A stretch of 64,000 nt of DNA from Siphonodentalium dalli. Taxonomy: Eukaryota; Mollusca; Scaphopoda; Gadilida; Siphonodentaliidae. Under the pieces are notes generated by a model. The model ran no database searches. It saw only the letters and a program-made list of their open reading frames with translations, and was not told the origin of the DNA. Shown in pieces: positions 45,399-56,211 of this stretch. Position 1 is the stretch's first letter; each line of letters begins with the position of its first letter. Where the stretch lies: the NCBI GenBank assembly GCA_032622095.1, contig CP136068.1:124195989-124259988 (forward strand), in the 5' to 3' direction. Made by a program: the position numbers and the translations under genes.

Positions 45399-47072
45399 TC
45401 AGCAGTATTGGTCGCAACATATATTGGCATTGAAGTTGATTCCGAGAATAGTTACGTTTCCTGAAATAAGATTGTTACGTAGCCTCTTTGCCAAGTGCTT
45501 TTGATCGAAATTTATCGTGATATTGTTCGGACCACATTCCAAATCAAGCAGATCTAATCGACCAATATGTGTGTACAAGGGCGAGGAAGAATCCAACGTG
45601 AATCTCATCATGTTATTCAGGACCTGGGGCCTCACTCCATCTCCATCAGTCCCTATATTCAGAAGATTTCCATTAGAATCTGTCCAATTTTCTATGACGA
45701 ATTCGAAAACCGTTTTCTGTTCCTCTGACGTTTTGTGATTACACACAGGCAGCACAAGTATTGGACGGCCATGATAATTATGTTCTCCAACACATGATAA
45801 CGCAAACACACATGCTTCGGTCGCGAAATGTACCTCGTTGTTCGCCATCTTATTCTCGATGTTCGCGACAGAATGATGACTGGTGAAGATGACATCACTC
45901 TTCGTTGTGTGATTTATGCAGAACCCTTGAATCTGATTGTCCGACTGATTCCACCGTAATCGTTTTTCAACTGCCACTTCATCAACCTTAAGTGACCAAC
46001 TGCCATCATGTTGTATCTGCTTAATGGCCGTCAACATATTGTCCTGTAGTTGAGTTATGATGTCACTTCCGTTATTCACGACAAGTCTCATACCATGTTT
46101 ATAGTCTTTGGTTAGGATTCTATATGTGTGGCAGAGACTCGGTAACCCGGATGTTTGATGAAGAATATGTAAAAGTTTGGGCCCACCTGCAAGTAGTATC
46201 ATCGACGATATTTCAAAATCACGAGCGCTATGTCCTTTGGGTGAATAAAGTCCGTTTATTGCTGCACTGATTTGCGACACAATGAAGCTGACAGCCCTCT
46301 TTTGACGCATGCAGACCGCAATGAACTGATGAATCCGTTGAACATCATTGGTAGCAATCAAACCTATTAACTTTTTGTAGAGTTCTATTGTCGACTGCTT
46401 ATAGGGGATAATGTTTCGGTAGTTTACATTACTCAACCTTTCCTTGTTCAACTGTTCAGTCTTGTCATTCACCCGTTGCACTAGCTGATCAAAGTTTAAC
46501 AATGTATTATTGAAGTATTTCAGGTCTTTGGGTAGAGCTTCGGCTCGCTGACGTATTTTATGCAGCTTTGTAGTGTCCTTTAATTTCGAACAGTCAATGC
46601 AAACTGGATCTGTACATCCTGCAGGCAGTTGAAGGTTGTTATTGACATATTTCTTCGAGTAGATGGAGCCATTGAATGGTACGAAATTCAAAGTCTCGTC
46701 TTCACTTGAATGCAACTGGAATGGATATTTTGAATAAAATACTCCCGACGGCAAGTAGGTTTCACCTTTGCAGAATTTGATGTTTTCAACGGTAGGAATC
46801 GCAGTTGGTGAACTTGGACCTACATGCACTGCTGACTCCGAATCCTTAGTAAGGCCGATGAGTTTAGGTATCTTGGTTTCAGGTGGTCCATAATTGAAGA
46901 AATCGGTGACTCGTCTATTTTTAACTGGAAGTTTCTTCTTACAGGCTGACTCGTGTTTTCGCTTGTTGAACTCGTTGTCATTCGTAAAGTCCTTCTTACA
47001 GTAAATGCAACGTAGAGTTTCTGATGATTCGGACCGGTCCAACATCTCTCGCATGGGCAGATTTATCTTTAC
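45399..47072 (-). CDS. Transposase-like protein, open N-terminal exon
   Basis: This frame runs without a stop from the splice acceptor at 47073 to a slip near 45400. Numbered from an upstream in-frame Met at 47165, features are: C2HC zinc finger 53-75, basic stretch 76-86, Cys cluster 184-192, a conserved-looking LLAGGPKLLHILHQTSGLPS at 325-344, Asp395-Glu396, Asp507/Asp509, and Asp554-x-Lys-His. The residues before Val32 (MHHILALLYAIYVILC...) are best read as intron because the sequence at 47073-47090 is a good acceptor. A first coding exon should then lie upstream, or translation starts at Met38 (MREMLDRSESSETLRC), which precedes the finger. Nucleic-acid binding and phosphodiester transfer in the nucleus would be the expected roles if active. 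Confidence 0.6.
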   Translation of the reverse strand, partial: VKINLPMREMLDRSESSETLRCIYCKKDFTNDNEFNKRKHESACKKKLPVKNRRVTDFFNYGPPETKIPKLIGLTKDSESAVHVGPSSPTAIPTVENIKFCKGETYLPSGVFYSKYPFQLHSSEDETLNFVPFNGSIYSKKYVNNNLQLPAGCTDPVCIDCSKLKDTTKLHKIRQRAEALPKDLKYFNNTLLNFDQLVQRVNDKTEQLNKERLSNVNYRNIIPYKQSTIELYKKLIGLIATNDVQRIHQFIAVCMRQKRAVSFIVSQISAAINGLYSPKGHSARDFEISSMILLAGGPKLLHILHQTSGLPSLCHTYRILTKDYKHGMRLVVNNGSDIITQLQDNMLTAIKQIQHDGSWSLKVDEVAVEKRLRWNQSDNQIQGFCINHTTKSDVIFTSHHSVANIENKMANNEVHFATEACVFALSCVGEHNYHGRPILVLPVCNHKTSEEQKTVFEFVIENWTDSNGNLLNIGTDGDGVRPQVLNNMMRFTLDSSSPLYTHIGRLDLLDLECGPNNITINFDQKHLAKRLRNNLISGNVTILGINFNANICCDQYC

Positions 47073-47092
47073 CTGAAACAATATAAGAAACT
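47073..47092 (-). promoter_or_regulatory. Candidate 3' splice site (intron acceptor)
   Basis: On the minus strand the sequence reads TTTCTTATATTGTTTCAG before GTAAAG, a pyrimidine-rich run ending in CAG. It precedes the finger-coding exon and explains why the first 31 codons of the long frame look like hydrophobic intron sequence. Confidence 0.5.
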
Positions 47093-47391
47093 GTATTATC
47101 ATTCTGTTATGAGCATTACATAGTATTACGTATATAGCATAGAGTAACGCCAGTATATGATGCATTGATCATTCCCAACGATAGTCAATCCAAATTTATT
47201 CTATTTCTAATTGTTTGAAACTACATCACATAATTGATTAATTTATATTGTTTGCTGTCGTTAGTGTTAATTCATTTGTGCAGCATACCTTTAAATTGGC
47301 ACCAGGGTCACAGGAAGGTAAATGATCTGATGAGATATGTTTGGTAACATGTCATTGAATGAGTAATGCATCTTGACAAATAAAATATTAA
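47093..47391. other. Putative intron or 5' flank of the transposase-like gene
   Basis: AT-rich, no further exon recognised. Confidence 0.35.
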
Positions 47392-47789
47392 AGGGATACA
47401 TCACGTTCGTGTCAATCATGCGGTACACAGAATATTAGGCCGATCGTAGCATGTATAACAACTATGAGGTGATGCATTATGTCAGAAAGTATTTCAACAA
47501 TTAAAAATTATAAAACACCCAGGCGACATAAAGACTGACGTAATTGGTATATCGACGTCATTGGTCAACCTTGATCTCACCAAACAATCTATATGTTATC
47601 AGTGACATGCAGCCTTAAGGATTTTTTATTCACGATGTTTTCAAAGTCTGTATTTCGAAGCTCTTCGGAATTGATCACAGAAGTTATTACCATATATGGG
47701 AAGGGCAATTACCCCTCTTTCGATTGGTGTATAAAACTAATTTTGGAAAAAACTTGGCTCTAGTCTAGGCGTCAACGTGATGTATCCCT
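47392..47789. mobile_element. Non-autonomous TIR element, family K
   Basis: The ends agggatacatcacgtt and aacgtgatgtatccct form a perfect 16 base inverted repeat 398 bases apart. I see no clear target duplication (flanks aatattaa and atatataa are merely AT-rich). No coding capacity. Confidence 0.65.
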
Positions 47790-49837
47790 ATATATAACAA
47801 AAGGAAAACTAAACAGAAAATAGAATGTCAATAATTGGTAAACAACATACTGGATACAACACTCTTGTGTGTTGGATAGAACAAATAAATAAAAATTAAA
47901 TATAAATTCCCATTGCTGTTATAGGAAGAAATACATGATATGCATCAACATATTCATATCCTTCTTGTTTGATATTAACTCAAATTAAGTCAAATTATTA
48001 AACATTGAAATAGTTATATTATAATACTAATCACTTTCTGTCTATGTTGATACTCTAAATAGATTTCAAGTACATTAAGTTAAACTTACATTCATACTCT
48101 GCCATTATTCCGTTGAGTTTGTCAATAGACAGCAAACAAATAAGGAAACAAAAGAATAAACTGAAGAAAACAAAATAAAAAGCAAAAGTGATAAACAAGA
48201 ATGAAATAAATAAAACAAACTGAACTAAATATATTTACTAAAGAGATAAATAAATTACATGCCACCATTGAAGCTGAATTAAGAATTATATTTATTTAGA
48301 CATCTGCTAAACTGAAAACCATTGTATTTAATACAATCATGCTTGTTATATAAGTGTCCCCAGTATTTCAGTTGTGATATACCATCCAGACTATTAGTGG
48401 CAACGGTCACTTTTCAATACTGTGGCACAATTGCTGTTGACATAAAAAATTCAACTGTATTTCTGTGTCTATAGCTAATAACTTGTACTCGTGTAGTTTT
48501 TTGTACATTTTGAGTGACCGTTAACGGTTCGCTTATATGATGTGTATCACATTTATCTAACATGCATTTGAATCGAGAATAATAATTTTTCGATGGCCAT
48601 CATGGGATTGTCACTGGAGTGATTCGGGAGAGACATTTAGCCTTGAGTGAAATATAAACCATGCCATTTATAATGTTACAAGTTTGATAATAGTCTCCCG
48701 GCCCGATCTGTTTGGAGGGTTCAGCATGTTTGCTTTGCGTGAGCTACGTGCGTGGCGTATGTACAATTTAGTCGAATGTGATGTTCACTAAAGTAAAACA
48801 TGACGTTACGCATAATCCAGACGTAATTAGTTTCAAGACAATGTATTTTATTCCTAGCCCTAGTTGCGTGTAAAGTTAACACTTTTTATTCATCGAAATA
48901 GTCTTGTATATAGACTATCCTATGGAAATTCAGACTGCCATACCTGAACTGGGAAAATAGCCGATCATCCGACTTTATTACTCGGATCAGATTAAATCTG
49001 CTATGTTTGTGGCAAACCTCCCAATTTACTCGGATGCTATATTGCCTGCGGCATCATTACCTGGGAGGAATCAGGATCGTGTGCAACGACTCTTAGTGAA
49101 CCCACAGATGTAAAACAGGGATGGTTGACAACAACTTGAACAAGCAAGGAACTTTACAATATTTAATTTATTCAATTCAACATTATTACATACTCTGATA
49201 TTAAGTTAATAATACTACCAATTCTTCACTAATATTGGTATATGTCAATCTGCACACCAACATGACATACATACATGTATTTAGACTGTGAGCTGCTGTG
49301 AGTGTGACTTTCCTTGGGTCCCATCATACCCATCTGCAGATATATATCACAGAAATAGGGGAGATGAAATTTGTTCTACCCATATTACTACAGTATTACT
49401 ATTGGGCATTGGCTTTAAAACATCTTATACTATTGTTATATAAAAGAATATGGAGTTATTGAGGATATCAGGACATGTATTACCTCATAATTATTATGTT
49501 TTATGGCATTACGCCCAATGTGTTTAAGTGCATGCATTCAGCATTTCCACATTTTATACTAATAGAATTATCTCCCTTTAGATGTTTATTAAAATGCTGG
49601 AATAGTATTAAATAATAAGAAACGGAACAATTCTTTGCTAGGCTATGATTTGGTTTATATTTTATGTTTTTTGTAAGATTTTGGGGGTGGGTCCCAAAAG
49701 TTGGGCGGAAACAAATTGCAGGTAGAGGGGTGGTGGGTCCCCGAAAGGGGCAAAAACAGTTTTTTCGCCCTATATATGTAAATGTTTTCCGCGACCCCCC
49801 CCCCCCCTGCATAAATCGACGTTTTTAACGCTCTTAA
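47790..49837. other. AT-rich DNA, no gene seen
   Basis: No coding signal is recognised. A run of 13 C lies at 49795-49807, and cattcctcc-type short words are scattered. Minus-strand frames at 49501-49930 run over GC-richer homopolymer sequence and look spurious. Confidence 0.45.
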
Positions 49838-50870
49838 ATAGTTGAAAGTGTCCAAAGCCTGTGGTCGTGATAATATTAGCCCACGAATGCTAAAAACAAT
49901 ATGCTTCGTCTCTTTCTGAATCACTTTCACATTTCTTTAATATTTTCACAGACAAGAGTTACTATCCGCGAGAATGGAAAAAAATCCAATGTGACTCCCA
50001 GTTTTAAAAATGGTGACCCAAGCGTAATAGCGAACGTACTACCGCCCTATCTCACTTTTGAGCTGAGTATCTAAACTTATGAAAAGTGCATCTAAAAATA
50101 TCTTTGGACATACCTAGACGAAAATAAGTTACTTTCTGTTTACCAATCTGGATTCAAAAAAGGTTACTCTACAGTATGTCAGCTTACTGACATATATGAC
50201 AATATTAGCAGATCTCTGGACGAAGGTAAAGAAATTCGATGTATTTTGTGTGACATAAGCAAACCCTTTGCCAAGGTTTGGCACAATGGTCTTCTGTTTA
50301 AGCGTATGAAACTTGGAATAAGGCAACGATATAACCGAAAATATCACGTGCAACATACGTCTATTTGCTGACGATACATCAATATATCTATGTGTCGAGA
50401 ACCCTGTTTTAGCAGCTGAAATAATTAATAGAGACATTTCCACTATTGTCGAATGGTCCCAAAACTGGCATGTAAAATTTAATCCCTTCAAAGCTGAAGC
50501 TTTAATGATATCGAAGAAATCTACAAATATATTCCACCCACCACTAATCATGGCTGGTTCTCACATAACTGAAGTAGAAAATCACAAACATCTTGGTCTC
50601 ACTTTTGACAACATCGGTTCATGGGAAACTCACACAAGTAACGTAACTGATAGGGCATGGAAAAGGGTAAATATAATCAGGAAGCACAAATTCAGACTGA
50701 GCAGTAAGACCCTTGAACAAATATATCTTGCTTTTGTTAGACCCACCCTTGAAAATGCATCACCAGTATGGGATAACATACCAAAATATATGAGCGATTA
50801 TATCGGAGATATTCAGTATGAAATGGCACGAATAGTCACTGGGGCCACGAGAAGAACCAATAACGTTACA
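49838..50870 (+). mobile_element. Decayed plus-strand LINE, RT fragment (CR1/Jockey-like)
   Basis: Translated in shifting frames this gives KACGRDNISPRMLK (RT motif 1), a YRPIS-LLS-type block near 50040, SGFKKGYSTVCQLTDIYDNI, CDISKPFAKVWHNGL (motif A region), ADDTSIYLCVENPV (motif C) and then the coherent part of the 50505-51092 frame: MISKKSTNIF, HKHLGLTFDN and SSKTLEQIYLAFVRPTLENA. Motif B is missing, with a deletion near 50320. It is a relic of the same broad class as the 13-17 kb LINE but clearly a different, older copy. After about residue 120 (TGATRRTNN) the open frame leaves the element. Confidence 0.8.
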
Positions 50871-51621
50871 ACTAACTCCTGCAATAACGTTAACCAGTTC
50901 ACACACTTGTGTCGTTCTAGCTATATATATGTTGTTATAGTTCATAATTTTTCAGTTTCAGTACATATTCCCATAGTTTCTTCCTGGATACGGAGTTTGT
51001 GTTTGTTGAATTTGGGTTCGAATAAAGGATGTTCAAAATCCTCTATAAAGTTCACATTTTGTATTTCTACGATAATCTATTATGAATTATAATATTAAAA
51101 TGGGACATCAATTTGGTTGATTGATGTGATTGCTAATAAGATTGAACATAATCCGTTATTTTCACTCCATCCAATTTTTAGGAAGATGTGGGCTTTACAA
51201 ATGAAGAAGTAGTTTAAGGGGGAGACGCACGTTTTGCATATATCCAGCTAAAATAGCAAGAGATTTTCAACAATGCATGCATCTGGATCTATCTGGCGAA
51301 CAATCCTGAATTTCACATATCATCATCTTCATTGTATGTAGAATCTCAGCAATTATTAAGAGACGATAAAAATTATGGATTTTAATACATTTGAGAGGTT
51401 GAAAATATTGGGGTTTTTTTTTTTTTTTCGGTACCAAGAACTGATAGAATAATTAATAATTTCACACAACACTCCAGTCACCAAATAGCTTATTGTCTTT
51501 AGTCTATGAGAGGACGCTTCATATGTATCATAATGTTGAGTTAGATGTTTAAAGGTACTCAATACGATCAGAGGATCCGCATATCATCAAGATACAACGA
51601 CAATAACATTTCTTCAAATTA
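50871..51621. other. No gene seen
   Basis: AT-rich spacer, with a run of about 15 T near 51414-51428. Confidence 0.4.
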
Positions 51622-51977
51622 CGCTTTAGTTATCAGAATCTATTAATTGCAACAAAATAATGCTAACCACTGTCAACTATGGTATCAAATTTCCCAAAAT
51701 GTGTTATTTATCAACATTTTGTTCAACGAACTATCGCCGTACTCGAGTATTCACGAAATTTGGCCGTATTATCACTTGTTTTTAGAGTTATCCATCTTCA
51801 TCGCAATTTTGACCGAGACCATCCTTTTGAGGCGTATTTCTGGGCCACAGACAATTGAAATAACAAACTTCAAAAATAGATATCTGATCACTCTGAGCGT
51901 TGATGGGTAGGTTCCTCGACTCGAATCAAATATTTTTTACCCCCGAAGCCAAAGAAATAGTAATTTAGGGGTGTTTA
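51622..51977 (+). repeat. Dispersed repeat J, copy 2
   Basis: Partner, in opposite orientation, of 40938-41270. The two are about 10.4 kb apart. Neither has recognisable coding content or terminal repeats, so the family is unclassified. Confidence 0.8.
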
Positions 51978-52167
51978 ATCGGATTTAGTACCTTTAATTG
52001 CATCATTTAATATAGCATCATGCCCCCATATATTATAATGAAGTATAACGCAGTCACAAATATTCAGCCCAAATTAAACAAATGTTGATACGCAGTGTGG
52101 TCCACTCATGCAGGCAGCAATCAACTGGAATTAGGCCACATTTTTAAGAGATATGGTGGCCAGCTTG

Positions 52168-52345
52168 CCACTTATAACGCACGCTGCACTAAAAACAGGC
52201 ACGCCCACTTATAACGCACGCTGCACTAAAAAACAGCCACGCCCAATTATAACGCACGCTGCACTAAAAAAGTGCCACGCCCACATATAACGCACGCTGC
52301 ACTAAAAAGTGCCTCGCCCACTGCACTAAAAAAGTACCACGCCCA
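52168..52345 (+). repeat. Tandem repeat, about 41 bp unit, four to five copies
   Basis: The unit contains cttataacgcacgctgcact, an A run and a (a/g)(c/t)(a/g)cc(a/t)cgccca end. The last copy is truncated to ctgcactaaaaaagtaccac. Confidence 0.9.
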
Positions 52346-52919
52346 TGAACCCACGACCCATAACTCATCTCAGCCCATATTTTCACTGATGAACAGGTAT
52401 GACATGAACATTCTCAAATATAGAAAATTATGTATTGCTAGTTGCCTTTCTAATTGAAAATAATAATTAACTGGAATGCACTCACTGGAGCTGAATCAGT
52501 TTAGAATCAGTTTATTGCAAAAGCTATGACTTAACACAGAACATGCAAAATATGTCTACATATATGTACCTATGTGCCTATATATACTTGCGCAAATCAC
52601 ATATTTGGCATGTCTGTGTTGTCTGGCCAACAACAGTTTGAATCACGGCTGCTGGGCCCTCTTTTGAGAGATCGGTTGCGAATCTGGATAACACATTTCA
52701 GTTCATCCATCGCTGAGATATTTGTGTGTACAGACAGAAAAGTTCTATTATATGCAGTTGCTCTCTTGCACTTATGCAATACCGTAGTAATACCGTACGC
52801 GTTGTTTGACATATTTATAGAACCATATGATATGGACATCGCTCATATTAAGGGTATATATGAAGGCAATTGGTTGCCGATTATGTAATTATACATCAAT
52901 TGGGTTAAATTAGTTACGC
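52346..52919. other. No gene seen
   Basis: The 104-codon frame at 52574-52888 is unrecognised and has an opposite-strand shadow (52597-52839). Confidence 0.4.
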
Positions 52920-53460
52920 TTAATTCTCAAAAGTAGTGTTTAAATGTTGCAATATTCATGAAGGGGAGGATATACCTTCGAATGATGTATAATATGTGTT
53001 GTTTCATAGTTTAAAACGAGAAAAATATGTTTATATCTCTGTTCCTGTTGCTGTTACTTGGAAACATTTACGTTTTGCTAATTTCCGATTCACCGCTCTA
53101 CGTTCCTTGCCAATTAAATTCTTAATTCTCAAAAGTATAGTGTTTAAATGTTGCACTATTCAAGAAGAGGAAATGCTATGCTTTCGAATAATGTACAACA
53201 TGTTTTGTTTCATTGCGTAAAACACGAGAAAATTAACTTTATATCTCTGTTCCTGTTCCTGTTACTCGGAATTTTTTTACGTTTTGCTAATTTCCTATTC
53301 ACCGCTCGACGTTGCTTGCCAATTAAATGCTTAATTCTCAAAAGTAGTGTTTAAATGTTGCAATTTTCACGAAGGGGTAGGCTATAGTTTCGAATAATGT
53401 ATAATATGTGTTGTTTCATTGTGTAAAACGCGAGAAAATTTAGCTTATATCTCTGTTCCT
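52920..53460 (+). repeat. Tandem repeat, about 205 bp unit, 2.6 copies
   Basis: Units start ttaattctcaaaagta at 52920, 53122 and 53331 and contain gtgtttaaatgttgca, tgttttgtttcatt or its variants, and tatatctctgttcctgtt. The third copy stops after tatatctctgttcctg. Confidence 0.9.
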
Positions 53461-53615
53461 GTTACTCGAGATAGTCACTCTGTTACTCGGAAGCTGTTCC
53501 TGTTTCTGTTACTCGAGATAGTCACGCTGTTACTCGGAAGCTGTCCCTGTTTCTGTTACTCGAAATAGTCACTATATGTTACTCGGAAGCTGTTCATGTT
53601 CCTGATTCCGTTCCT
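53455..53615 (+). repeat. Minisatellite of gttactcg-type units
   Basis: Units near 45-50 bases built from ctgttactcgagatagtcac and tgttactcggaagctgttcc, about three copies. It grows directly out of the end of the 205 bp repeat. Confidence 0.8.
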
Positions 53616-54257
53616 GCTCCGCGACATGTCGTTGCCACGACGGCACGTGGGAACAGGCCCTTAAACGACAATTAAGTTCGCGCGATACAGACCTAAATTG
53701 TATACCCTTTTATTCATTATAGTCATTTTTACTGTATGGCCAAAATATCCAACTGACGATCATAGTGCCCTGTAGATGGGAGGTATCAACTTTTTTCGAG
53801 TTTCGTTGAAAAACATGGCCGTCATCGGCCATCTTGGAGTTTACATGCATTTGAATTAACTCGCAAACCCTGCAGCCCACATTTATTGGGGAAAATGTTT
53901 TAAAATTAGAGGCATGTTTATAACATAAGATCAAAATGTAATATATAATGCAAACCCACTAACAATGACAAAAAATTAATGACCCCTCATCAGAACCAGG
54001 CCAAAAAATGAAAAATTGATGCAAAAATGCCCAAAATTAACGATTTTCGGACCCGTACGTGGGACACAAAAACAACTTTTTATCGAGCATAACCACCAAT
54101 GTTATCTGGAAGAACACTGTTTCATAACACTAATATTAAAATAAAAAAATTCAACATTTTCATCTCTAGTAATCCAAAAACCTTGGTTTCATGCAGATGA
54201 CAAATTTTAGTACATGTGCAGAATTCCGATAAATGATAAGTTACCGTTTTTTATACG
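53616..54257. other. No gene seen
   Basis: AT-rich; unrecognised frame at 53710-53934. Confidence 0.4.
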
Positions 54258-54335
54258 AGGCCAGTACATTGTTCGAAGTTGTAATTTTTTACATCAAGGC
54301 CAGTACATTGTTCGAAGTTGTAATTTTTTACATCA
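54258..54335 (+). repeat. 39 bp exact tandem duplication
   Basis: aggccagtacattgttcgaa...ttttttacatca occurs at 54258-54296 and again at 54297-54335 without visible change. Confidence 0.9.
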
Positions 54336-54687
54336 ATGCGTCTTTCTTGGACATATAATCCTCTTAGAAAGGTAGCTAAGGTATTTATCGACCTATTTCG
54401 ATACCTGGAAAAATTCAAAGGTGTATTTTGGAGCGCAAACTATCATGTGACTTTAATAGCTGGAAAACCCCCCACAAATGTTTTTATCCCGAATTATGTG
54501 GGCAGCATCTGGCTGACAACCCTTCGGAGAAAGAACAGACCATTCTAACGTATATGTACTGATATAAATTAATGAGGGAACCAATTCAATGGAAGTGGAA
54601 TGGTTAAAAGGGTTTACGTTCCAGGTCCTCGTCTGGTGTATCAATACCAAGGTCTTGAAGGAATCACTGAACTAAATGGTTTCCCAT
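54336..54687. other. Flank of the next LINE, no gene seen
   Basis: Two opposite frames (54336-54548 and 54453-54650) are unrecognised. Confidence 0.4.
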
Positions 54688-54721
54688 AGGCGACAGTGTT
54701 TTTTTTTTTTTTTAAATTGTT

Positions 54722-54727
54722 TTTATT
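54722..54727 (-). promoter_or_regulatory. Polyadenylation signal of the L1/Tx1-like LINE
   Basis: AATAAA on the minus strand, about 8 to 20 bases upstream of the poly(A) run. Confidence 0.7.
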
Positions 54728-55077
54728 GGAATAAACAGACATCAATGAAGAATGTAAATACAGACAGGGTACATGTTATTATAAATAAAGTTACATTCTT
54801 CCAATTCTCTCACATCTTGCTCACTTCATTTACACGTCTTTCGTACGTCATATGCACTCCCAGTGACTTACATGTAAATAGGGATAAATCGAATAATGTG
54901 TTCATTTTATATAGTAATCCAGATTTTAAATCTTTTGAACTTTGTGCCTGTGTACGGCGCATCGGTACGACATCTAACTATAGACGGCGTTGTGGTATTG
55001 GGGCGATAATAGTATTTCTTGGGTATAGTAATTAAGTGAGTTTTTGAACTGGTGAAGAGAAAATTTTCAGGACAAGT

Positions 55078-56208
55078 TTATTTGTGTTCACTCGTGCGTA
55101 TATTTATGGCCTTTTCTAAAAGGAACCAGTTTTTCGAAAATTCTTGTTGTTTCGATTGGCATCGTGCGGTATACTTCTCACATTGGTATCTATAATTCAA
55201 TTCTTTGAGGAAAACTTTTAGCGATAAGTTAATTGGCTTGAATTTGGTCCTATAAATGTATTGTTTAATTAGAAGCCACAGCATGTTCGTTATAAAGTTC
55301 GGATTCGTTGGTGATGAACCGAGAATCATTGTCATCTGCTGGGGACAGAGATCAATGCTGTTAATTTTACCCCAATCGCTGAGTTCCTTAATTAATTTCT
55401 GAACGTGAACACAGTTCCAAAATATGTGGGAGATGTCTTCTGTCTCGCTTTTACATCTATCGCATTTATCATCTTCTCGTAGATTGGACATTTTAAGAAA
55501 CTTGTTAGTTGATAATATTCGTGAGTTTATTCGGAATTGTAGCCATTGTAGCTTTGTGTCAGGCGTCGTGAGAAAGGGTAGTTTATCTAGTTTACACCAT
55601 TGAATTGTGTTGTCAGGAAAAAACGCTTGCCATTTTCTGTGTGCTACTGTAGAAGTTGGAATATCGATTAAGATGTTATAAAAGTCCTGTCCTCCTCGAC
55701 TGTTTTTAAGCAGTTTAATGAAATTATTTGGTAAAAAGGGGCTGCAAGTTCGAGTTATAGGCTGGTCAAGTTTTTTTGTGAGTAGTTTTATTTGATGTTG
55801 AATGTTATTAAGAGTGATGAAGTTTGTGCGTATGTTATAAATCTTTAGTAAATCGTCTCGTGTAAGAAAGCGGTCATTATCGTCCAGCATATCATTTAAA
55901 AATATAATCCCTTTTTCTCGCCAGGAGGTGAAATTTATTACTTTTCCGTACTGCTTTATGTTTGGGTTATTCCATAACGTACATGCTGATATTTTGCGAT
56001 TGTTTCTGTCTTTCTCTAGAAATTTTGTGAATGCCATCAGGACATCATGCCAAAAAGGATTGGTTAATTGTTTTGCCTGTTTTTCTATGTAGGAATAGTC
56101 ATAAGTAAGGAACATAGGGTCATCGCGTAAAGGTATATCTGTTAAGGGGATCCATTTGGCACTTTTGGTTACGAGGCGCCTCACCCAAGTTATTTTCATG
56201 GACAGCAT
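55078..56208 (-). pseudogene. L1/Tx1-like ORF2 C-terminal domain
   Basis: This 376-codon frame lies in the same register as the RT frame above and is separated from it only by one stop codon (TAA at 56212) plus one Phe codon, so the Met is not a true start. It contains a long helical linker, CDRCKSETEDISHIFWNC (a C-x2-C...H...C knuckle typical of Tx1/L1-like C-termini) and ends at a normal stop. A single nonsense change in about 700 codons indicates little decay since insertion. Confidence 0.88.
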
Positions 56209-56211
56209 AAA

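Larger units (their letters stand above)
43551..47072 (-). pseudogene. Zinc-finger RNase-H-like transposase gene, C-terminal half frameshifted
   Basis: An intact 5' part (45399-47072, about 557 codons of exon) is followed by five shorter frames that continue the same protein with one-base slips near 45400, 45355, 45000, 44615, 44370 and 44190. The 5' part has a C2HC finger (C-IY-C ... H-ESA-C), a CTDPVCIDC cluster, then WSLKVDEVAVEKRLRW (first acidic site), GTDGDGVR (second) and NFDQKHLAKRLRN, which resembles the D-x-x-H-L-x-K-x-x-R-N segment of P-element/THAP9-type enzymes. The next frames give a helical segment and GSDQVEQLF, a candidate catalytic Glu followed by a hydrophobic turn. The C-terminus has two C2H2 fingers (YVCQRTLTTKDARVHIGTH; CPLCNVVYWTYHMETHCKNK). 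I read it as a cut-and-paste transposase or a recent derivative. The exact superfamily is unsure, and the slips may be decay or sequencing error. Confidence 0.65.

Noticed and set aside
42892-47400. A 13 base inverted match (tgtatccctttaa / ttaaagggataca) on either side of the transposase-like gene, as candidate terminal inverted repeats
   Set aside because: The match is short and AT-rich, the flanking bases do not continue the similarity, and the right-hand copy overlaps the end of an unrelated-looking MITE. Chance is a reasonable explanation.
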